Part shown: positions 6,631 through 11,687 of the stretch, piece by piece
Layout: every line of letters begins with the position of its first letter
How positions within the stretch are numbered: the first letter of the stretch is position 1
NCBI GenBank assembly: GCA_003222065.1
Contig: QHUV01000026.1
Location: 1-11,687, forward strand
Origin: Gemmatimonadota bacterium
GTDB lineage: Bacteria > Gemmatimonadota > Gemmatimonadetes > Gemmatimonadales > Gemmatimonadaceae
Length of the DNA: 11,687 bases
Direction: 5' to 3'
Position numbers and translations under genes: made by a program
The notes under the pieces: generated by a model
Told to the model about the DNA's origin: nothing
Seen by the model: the letters and a program-made list of their open reading frames with translations, nothing else
The model's database searches: none

Positions 6631-9299
6631 TGCCCGTGTTGCCATCCCGTCGTCCCTTCTTCCGCCTCCCATGGCGTTCGCGAGCCCAGGTGCTCGAGGA
6701 CGTCGAATCCGAGTTGCGCTTTCATCTCGAGATGCGCGCCCAGGAGCTCATCGGGCGTGGCATGAGCGCCGACCGCGCCGGGGCCGAGGCGGAGCGACAG
6801 TTCGGTGACGTCGAGTTCACGAAGCAGTACATGCGGAGAATGGACATGGGACACGAAGGTGAGCAGCGACGCGCCGAGTGGCTGGGTGAGCTGAGACAAG
6901 ATACTCGTTATGCACTGCGCACCTTGCTGCGCACGCGCGGCTTCGCGGCCGTCGCGATCGCCACGCTCGCTCTCGGCATCGGCGCCAACACCGCGATCTT
7001 CTCCGTCGTCAACGGCATCCTGCTGCGGCCACTGCCCTTCCCCCGCCCGGAACAATTGCTCAAGGTCTGGTCAGCGAACAACGCCGCCGGCAGCTCCAAA
7101 GCGCCCGTCTCACCTCTCGATCTCGACGACTGGCGGGCGCAGCGAACCGTGCTCGCGGATTTGGGCGGATGGTTCTATCAGCCGAATGGCAGCGGCATCG
7201 ATCTGACCGGTCAGGGCGAGCCGCAACGGCTCGAGGCGACTTTCGTCACGCCGGGATTCTTTGGAACACTCGGCGTGCCGCCGCTCGCCGGCCGCGTGCC
7301 GCACGACGACGAAATGGTGCGCGGTGCCAACGACAAGTTGGTGGTGCTGAGTTACGGGTTCTGGCAACGCCAGTTCGCCGGCGCGCACTCCGTCCTTGGG
7401 AGCAAGCTCCTGCTCGGCGGCGATCCGTATCAGGTGGTGGGCGTGATGCCGCCGTCGTTCAGCTTTCCGTCGGAGCGCGTCGAGGTGTTCATCCCGTACT
7501 CGACGATTCCCGATCATGCCATACCGCGCATTCGTCCAGTGCGTGTCCTCGACGTCGTGGCACGTCTCAAGCCCGGCGCGACGATCGAACAGGCGCGCGC
7601 CGAGATGGCTGGGATTACGCGGCGACTTGCCGATGAATACCGAGAGGACAAGAACTGGGACGGCGCTACGGTAGCACCGCTGCACGACGCGATAGTCGGC
7701 AGTGTCCGCACGGCGTTGCTCGTCCTTCTCGGCGCGGTCGCGTTCGTGTTGCTCATGGCGTGTGTCAATGTCGCCAGCCTGCTGCTGGCTCGCGCCGGCT
7801 CTCGCCAGCAGGAAGTGGCGATTCGCGCCGCCCTTGGCGCTGGACGCGGCCGACTCGTAAGGCAGCTGTTGACAGAGAGCATCGTCCTCGCGCTTGCTGG
7901 CGGTATGCTCGGACTCGTCATCGCCTGGTTCGGCACGCGGTTCTTGCTGTTGCTGAGCCGCGGCCAGCTGCCACGCACGCTCGACGTGGCGATGGACGGG
8001 CGCGTGTTGCTCTTCTCGCTCGCGCTGTCAGTGTTGACGGGATTGCTGTTCGGACTCGTACCAGCGCTTCGCATCTCGGCGCCCGCGCTGCAGGGCACGC
8101 TGCGCGAAGGCGGTCGCGGTCTCGCCGGGGGTTTTAGTCAGCGATTGCGCAACGCGCTCGTCGTGTCCGAGATCGCCCTCGCCGTCGTGCTCGTCGTCGG
8201 CGCCGGACTGATGGCGCGCAGCTTCGTGCGCCTTCTCGACGTCAACCCGGGCTTTCGTCCCGAGCGACTGTTGGTCATAAATTTCACGATGAGCACGACG
8301 CGTCACGAGCACTATCAGCAGTTTTATCGCGACGTGATCGACAAGGTACGGACGATTCCCGGCGTCCTGAGTGTCGGCGCGGCGAAGGACGTTCCGATTC
8401 GCGGTACCGGCGAGCGCGTCGGATTCTTGCCGCCGGGCCTCGTCCTTCGTCCGGGAGACGATGCGCCCAGTGCGCAGATGCTCAACATCAGCGACGGCTA
8501 CTTCAAGACAATCGGCGCGCCGCTGCTGGCCGGACGCGAGTTCCTGCCGCACGAGCGTGCCGACACGCCGTGGGTCGCGATCGTCAATCAGGCGTTCGTC
8601 AAGCAGTACTTCCCGAATCGCAGTGCCATCGGTCAGGCGCTGCAGCTAGGCAATGCATTGCGGACCGAGATCATCGGCGTCGTCGGCGATATTCGTCAGG
8701 CGGCGATCGATGAGCCGGCCAAGCCGACGATCTATTTGGACAACATGCAGAACTCACGCGTGCGGGTGAATCTCGTCGTTCGCACGCCGGGCGAGCCGCT
8801 GGCCATGACGCGACGGGTAGAAGACGCGATCTGGTCGCTCGACCGCGAGCAGACCATTACCTCCGTCTTCACTTTTGATGACGTGATGAGCGAGGCAGTC
8901 GCCCGCCCGCGGCTGCTCACGGTGCTGCTCGGCCTGTTCGGCGCGCTGGGATTGTTGTTGGGCTCGTTAGGCATCTACGGCGTGCTGGCGTACCTGGTGA
9001 GCCAGCGGCAGCGTGAGATCGGCGTTCGGATCGCGCTCGGCGCACAGAGCCGAGACGTGCTGCGCCTGGTCGTGGGTCGCGGCTTGGTGCTCGCCGTCGC
9101 CGGCGTCGTGATCGGGATCGTCGGGGCGTTTGCATTGACGCGCTTCATGCAGGGCGTCCTCTACGGAGTCGGGGCAACGGATCCACTGACATTTTTGGCT
9201 GTAGCAGTCGGGTTGCTCGGCGTGGCGATTCTCGCCAGCTGGTTGCCGGCGCGAAGAGCGGCCGCGGTGGATCCTGCGGTGGCTATTAGATACGAGTGA
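6627..9299 (+). CDS. ADOP-type orphan ABC permease (MacB periplasmic core plus FtsX domains, duplicated)
   Basis: This 890-residue inner-membrane protein is related to MacB/LolCE-type exporters but has no ATPase domain and no ATPase gene beside it in the window. Family substrates are mostly unknown; small-molecule efflux or envelope stress handling is a guess. Residues 10-75 form the ADOP N-terminal segment (RLPWRSRAQVLEDVESELRF, then AEAERQFGDVEF). The first helix is at about 105-130 (LALGIGANTAIFSVVNGILL), followed by a MacB-like periplasmic core to about 350. An FtsX region has helices at about 356-388, 415-445 and 459-485 (RQQEVAIRAALGAGRGRLVR between the first two). The unit repeats: helix 506-532, a second periplasmic core, then helices 762-791, 811-839 and 854-879 (SQRQREIGVRIALGAQ, WLPARRAAAVDPAVAIRYE). 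That gives eight helices in total. The start is uncertain: GTG at 6627, 6630 or 6636 or TTG at 6639 all fit, no Shine-Dalgarno is seen, and a later ATG would cut into the conserved N-terminal segment. Confidence 0.92.
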   Translation: MVPVLPSRRPFFRLPWRSRAQVLEDVESELRFHLEMRAQELIGRGMSADRAGAEAERQFGDVEFTKQYMRRMDMGHEGEQRRAEWLGELRQDTRYALRTLLRTRGFAAVAIATLALGIGANTAIFSVVNGILLRPLPFPRPEQLLKVWSANNAAGSSKAPVSPLDLDDWRAQRTVLADLGGWFYQPNGSGIDLTGQGEPQRLEATFVTPGFFGTLGVPPLAGRVPHDDEMVRGANDKLVVLSYGFWQRQFAGAHSVLGSKLLLGGDPYQVVGVMPPSFSFPSERVEVFIPYSTIPDHAIPRIRPVRVLDVVARLKPGATIEQARAEMAGITRRLADEYREDKNWDGATVAPLHDAIVGSVRTALLVLLGAVAFVLLMACVNVASLLLARAGSRQQEVAIRAALGAGRGRLVRQLLTESIVLALAGGMLGLVIAWFGTRFLLLLSRGQLPRTLDVAMDGRVLLFSLALSVLTGLLFGLVPALRISAPALQGTLREGGRGLAGGFSQRLRNALVVSEIALAVVLVVGAGLMARSFVRLLDVNPGFRPERLLVINFTMSTTRHEHYQQFYRDVIDKVRTIPGVLSVGAAKDVPIRGTGERVGFLPPGLVLRPGDDAPSAQMLNISDGYFKTIGAPLLAGREFLPHERADTPWVAIVNQAFVKQYFPNRSAIGQALQLGNALRTEIIGVVGDIRQAAIDEPAKPTIYLDNMQNSRVRVNLVVRTPGEPLAMTRRVEDAIWSLDREQTITSVFTFDDVMSEAVARPRLLTVLLGLFGALGLLLGSLGIYGVLAYLVSQRQREIGVRIALGAQSRDVLRLVVGRGLVLAVAGVVIGIVGAFALTRFMQGVLYGVGATDPLTFLAVAVGLLGVAILASWLPARRAAAVDPAVAIRYE

Positions 9300-9615
9300 C
9301 GCCGTGAGGTATCTATTAGCGCGGCGCGCCAGCTCCGTCGCTGCTGACGGCTGCGCGATCGGCGGCGAGCGCAGGGCTCGTCGTCGGCGTCGAGACCTCA
9401 AGCTGGAGGTGAGAGGCAGCACTCAAGCTGACAGCGCTGACAGCCGACAGCCAATCAGCTGTCAGCTGACCCTGGCGCCACGATCGGCCTTTCGAGATCT
9501 CGACGTCGAGAGCCAGCCCAGCGGCGAGCGATCAGTGACGAGCAGTCAGCCGTCAGCGGCAGGCGCCGCTAGCGCGCCGCTCCGGGTTTGTAACACGCAC
9601 CGTATCTTTTGAGAT
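9300..9615. other. Non-coding spacer of 316 bp between the permease and hypothetical genes
   Basis: No convincing gene is present. The middle holds GCTGACAGC-type repeats (9426-9467), and related TCAGC/CTGAC words occur again around 9531-9560 (GATCAGTGACGAGCAGTCAG, then CCGTCAGCGG). The last 30 bp contain TATCTT (9603-9608), a possible -10 with no good -35 at the right distance. An open + frame from about 9304 has a composition unlike a protein and no recognisable motif. Confidence 0.6.
9426..9467. repeat. GCTGACAGC tandem and inverted repeat element
   Basis: GCTGACAGC is directly repeated at 9427-9435 and 9436-9444, followed by the degenerate CGACAGCC. AGCTGACAGC (9426-9435) has a perfect reverse complement GCTGTCAGCT at 9458-9467, so a 10-bp stem with a 22-nt loop can form. 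Runs of this word between genes are something I recall from related GC-rich soil bacteria. Units are too short and spacer-free to be CRISPR. Confidence 0.6.
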
Positions 9616-10638
9616 GTGTACTCTACTTGCCTCTTCTGTAACGCGAGCCTCGGCACGAATGAGGTAGTCGAGTCGTTTCCGGTCGGCAGGCGGTTGGCAT
9701 TCGATGCGGCGAACGGGCGGCTTTGGGTCGTGTGCCGCAAGTGCGAGCGCTGGAACCTGTCGCCGCTCGAGGAGCGGTGGGAGGCGATCGAGACGTGCGA
9801 GCGGAGCTTTCACGATACGCGGCTCCGCGTCTCGACCGACAATATCGGCTTGGCGCGCGTCGCCGAAGGGCTGGAGCTCGTACGCGTGGGACCCGCGTTG
9901 CGTCCGGAGTTCGCGGCGTGGCGGTATGGCGACCAATTCGGCCGGCGCCGACGGCGCAAGATGGTGCGAGTCGGCCTCGGCGTCGGCATTGTCGGAGGCG
10001 CAATCGCGGGCGGTGTCGCGTTAGGCGTGAGTGCCGGCGTCGGCTTCGGGAGCGGAGGATGGTGGATCTGGCGTGGCATCTACGCGAGCTATCGGCGGAT
10101 TGCGTATGGGAGTCCACAAGCGGTTGTGGCCCGCATACCGTACGCAGGCGGGGAGGGAGAGGAGGTGATAGCGCTCAAGCGCCATCAGCTCGAGGATGTA
10201 AGACTCGGGACCGCGGGTGGTGGGCGCTTGTTGCTGTCGCTGCCGCGGGGTCGAGACTCGGTACATCTCACCGGTGAAGACGCGGAGCGTGCCGCCGGTT
10301 ACGTTCTTCCGGCGATCAACTGGGCGGGCGCCGAGAAGCGCGACGTGGACCGGGCCGTGCAACTGATCGAGGATTCACGCAAGGGTCCATCGGAGTTCGT
10401 GCGCGAGCTCGCTCAGCGCGGCGGTGTCGGACATCGTCTCCACGAGTTGCCGAGCGCGTCGAGGTTGGCGCTCGAGATGGCGTCGCACGAGGAGAGCGAA
10501 CGTCGTGCGATGGAAGGCGAGCTCGCATTGCTCGAGGCGGCCTGGCGTCACGCAGAGGAAATCGCGAAGATCGCCGACAACCTGCTCGTGCCGCCGTCGG
10601 TCGACGAATTTCTGGAGCGCAACAAGGCGAGGCGTTGA
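9616..10638 (+). CDS. Hypothetical protein: N-terminal Cys pairs (zinc-ribbon-like) and Gly-rich membrane segment
   Basis: I do not recognise a characterised family. The 340-residue product begins with CLFC (Cys5, Cys8) and has CRKC at 40-43, a spacing suited to a zinc ribbon; the intervening sequence and the following ERWNLSPLEERWEAIETCE look well structured. Residues 117-152 form a Gly-rich hydrophobic stretch (RVGLGVGIVGGAIAGGVALG then ending in WWIW) flanked by RRRRRK, so one or two membrane passes with the Cys domain on the cytoplasmic side are likely. Residues 160-235 are probably beta-rich; 236-340 are charged and helical, with coiled-coil-like EESERRAMEGELALLEAAW. The start is GTG 9616, the first in-frame start after the TGA at 9610-9612; an ATG at 9614 is in another frame. 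Ribosome-site evidence is poor. Its stop overlaps the DUF72 start by one base, which points to a shared transcript and perhaps a shared task. Confidence 0.8.
   Translation: MYSTCLFCNASLGTNEVVESFPVGRRLAFDAANGRLWVVCRKCERWNLSPLEERWEAIETCERSFHDTRLRVSTDNIGLARVAEGLELVRVGPALRPEFAAWRYGDQFGRRRRRKMVRVGLGVGIVGGAIAGGVALGVSAGVGFGSGGWWIWRGIYASYRRIAYGSPQAVVARIPYAGGEGEEVIALKRHQLEDVRLGTAGGGRLLLSLPRGRDSVHLTGEDAERAAGYVLPAINWAGAEKRDVDRAVQLIEDSRKGPSEFVRELAQRGGVGHRLHELPSASRLALEMASHEESERRAMEGELALLEAAWRHAEEIAKIADNLLVPPSVDEFLERNKARR
10629..10632 (+). promoter_or_regulatory. Shine-Dalgarno GAGG and TGATG coupling site of the DUF72 gene
   Basis: GAGG inside the end of the upstream gene is 5 nt before ATG 10638. That ATG shares its A with the TGA stop (10636-10638) of the hypothetical gene, a classic re-initiation junction. 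This favours ATG 10638 over the in-frame TTG three bases upstream. Confidence 0.65.
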
Positions 10639-11672
10639 TGCCGACGCCTGCACCGCCATCGATCACGAGCAGCGCCGGCGATCACGATCCGGGCGTGGCG
10701 CGCGCCCGCGCGCGCGTCGAAGGCATCGAGCACAAAGCGCCGGCGGTCGCTCGACTCGGCAGCACCGTCGTGCGCTTCGGCACGGCTAGCTGGACCGATC
10801 CGTCCTTGGTCGCGCCGGGTGTTTTCTATCCGGATCGAGCGACAACGCCCGAAGCACGACTCAAGTACTACGCGAGCGTCTTTTCGGTCGTCGAGGTGGA
10901 TTCGACGTACTACGCGCTGCCGGCGCGGCGCGTCGCGGAGCTGTGGGTGGCTCGCACGCCAGAGAATTTCGTATTCGACGTGAAGGCCTTCGGCTGGATG
11001 ACCGGCCACGCGACGGAGACCGAGCGCCTGCCGCGAGCCTTGCGCGAGGCGTTGCCTAACGAGCTGGCGTCGAAGAAACGACTTTATGCCAAGGACGTCC
11101 CCCGCGAGGTGCGCGATGAGGCCTGGCGGATCTTCGCCGACGCGATTCTCCCGCTGCACGAACACGGGAAGTTGGGCGCCGTCTTTCTTCAGTACCCTTC
11201 GTGGGTGCGTCCAGCCGCGCACAGCGCCGAGATGCTCGCGCGGGCGCGACACCGGCTCGGCGACCTACCGATCGCGGTCGAGTTCCGCCACAGCGAGTGG
11301 CTGGCCACGGCGCAACGCGATCGCACGATCCGGTGGTTGCGCGACAACCAGATGAGCTTCGTCGCCGTCGACGAGCCGCAAGGATTCGCGTCGAGTGTGC
11401 CGCCCGACACCGCTGTCACGTCATCGAGGCTGGCCGTCGTCCGTCTCCACGGCCGCCGCGGCGAGACGTGGGAAAAACAGGGGACGCCGGTGCTGGAGCG
11501 ATTTCGCTATCTGTACAGCGAGAACGAGCTGACGCCGTGGGTGCCGAAGATCATCGAGATCGCTGGCGAGGCGGAGCAGGTCCACATCGTCTTCAACAAC
11601 TGCTACGGTAACTACGGGACAACGAACGCGCTCGAGATGGCGCGTATGGTTAGTTCGTTGTTGTCATTCTGA
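10638..11672 (+). CDS. DUF72 (YecE-like) TIM-barrel protein
   Basis: This 344-residue cytoplasmic protein belongs to DUF72, a family with a TIM-barrel-like fold and no firmly established biochemical role. The first 43 residues are a Pro/Ala/charged extension not needed for the fold. The domain starts with VRFGTASWTDPS (45-56), the family's opening strand. VEVDSTYYALP (85-95) carries the conserved Asp-Ser-Thr-Tyr-Tyr, IAVEFRHSEW (212-221) the Glu-Phe-Arg-His motif, and HIVFNNCYGNYG (316-327) the C-terminal Asn-Asn motif lining the putative pocket. Two other conserved segments are present (FVFDVKAFGWMTGH and KLGAVFLQYPSW). All conserved polar pocket residues are there, so an active protein is likely. 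Translation is coupled to the preceding hypothetical gene. The last residues and the TGA stop fall inside a dispersed repeat at 11662-11687, so the C-terminus may have been redefined by repeat insertion. Confidence 0.92.
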   Translation: MPTPAPPSITSSAGDHDPGVARARARVEGIEHKAPAVARLGSTVVRFGTASWTDPSLVAPGVFYPDRATTPEARLKYYASVFSVVEVDSTYYALPARRVAELWVARTPENFVFDVKAFGWMTGHATETERLPRALREALPNELASKKRLYAKDVPREVRDEAWRIFADAILPLHEHGKLGAVFLQYPSWVRPAAHSAEMLARARHRLGDLPIAVEFRHSEWLATAQRDRTIRWLRDNQMSFVAVDEPQGFASSVPPDTAVTSSRLAVVRLHGRRGETWEKQGTPVLERFRYLYSENELTPWVPKIIEIAGEAEQVHIVFNNCYGNYGTTNALEMARMVSSLLSF

Positions 11673-11687
11673 GGAGCGAAGCGACGA
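11662..11687 (+). repeat. Dispersed intergenic repeat of the GTCATCCTGAG type, copy 2, cut by the right edge
   Basis: The sequence TGTCATTCTGAGG then AGCGAAGCGACGA closely matches a common intergenic repeat that I recall as continuing with AGGATCT. Compared with the reverse complement of copy 1 (4358-4384), the first 14 positions share GTCATYCYGRGKRG. The repeat contains the DUF72 stop codon (TGA, 11670-11672). Assignment is by recall and by comparison of the two copies. Confidence 0.6.

Noticed and set aside
5505..7055. Long open - frame of 516 codons opposite the end of ada, DUF4097 and the start of the permease
   Set aside because: It overlaps three well-supported + genes, is Arg/His/Ala-rich without motifs or helices, and is expected from third-position GC bias opposite real genes.
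9426..9560. Possible CRISPR array
   Set aside because: Units are about 9 nt, directly abutting or irregular, with no spacers of uniform length and no cas genes.
9304..9612. Open + frame of 102 codons in the spacer after the permease
   Set aside because: Low-complexity translation through the GCTGACAGC repeats, with no motif and no ribosome site.
1..11687. Defence, phage or conjugative system
   Set aside because: No integrase, transposase, nuclease, toxin-antitoxin, reverse transcriptase or phage structural protein is recognisable in any frame; all genes belong to housekeeping, repair, envelope or unknown families.

Overview
The window is GC-rich bacterial DNA. It holds seven intact genes on the + strand and one broken, edge-truncated gene on the - strand. 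Gene content fits Gemmatimonadota, with Acidobacteriota as second choice: an orphan MacB/FtsX-type permease of the ADOP class, a secreted DUF4097 protein, a large M28 peptidase, a Cys-rich membrane hypothetical, and short intergenic repeats of the GTCATCCTGAG type. The taxon is an inference from gene families; no rRNA or other marker gene is present.

Layout. Positions 1-1268 (-): exported M28 zinc aminopeptidase with a reading-frame break near 855-870 and probably a missing internal segment; its C-terminus lies beyond the left edge. Positions 1269-1469: divergent intergenic region with a strong GC hairpin just before pntAA. Positions 1470-4343 (+): pntAA-pntAB-pntB, a complete three-subunit proton-translocating NAD(P) transhydrogenase operon. 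Positions 4344-4467: intergenic, with a copy of a dispersed repeat and GCAAGCC repeats before ada. Positions 4468-5565: Ada, the fused methyl-phosphotriester/O6-methylguanine repair protein and regulator, with both methyl-acceptor cysteines present. Positions 5658-6551: secreted beta-helix-like DUF4097 protein built on an 18-residue TGNG repeat. Positions 6627-9299: ADOP permease of 890 residues whose start lies in a palindrome just downstream of a good promoter candidate. Positions 9300-9615: non-coding, with GCTGACAGC repeats. Positions 9616-11672: a translationally coupled pair, an unrecognised zinc-ribbon-like membrane protein followed by a DUF72 protein. The DUF72 stop codon is inside a second copy of the dispersed repeat, which runs off the right edge.

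How the genes relate. Only pntAA/AB/B (one enzyme) and the hypothetical/DUF72 pair (overlapping TGATG junction) show clear functional or translational linkage. The transhydrogenase uses proton-motive force to make NADPH. Ada, DUF4097 and the permease are co-oriented with gaps of 92 and 75 nt, but each has its own likely start signals and no common pathway is evident. I found no CRISPR array, insertion sequence, tRNA, rRNA, phage gene or recognised defence system. The best leads for something undescribed are the palindrome over the ADOP start, the stop-codon-embedded repeat, and the uncharacterised Cys-membrane protein coupled to DUF72.
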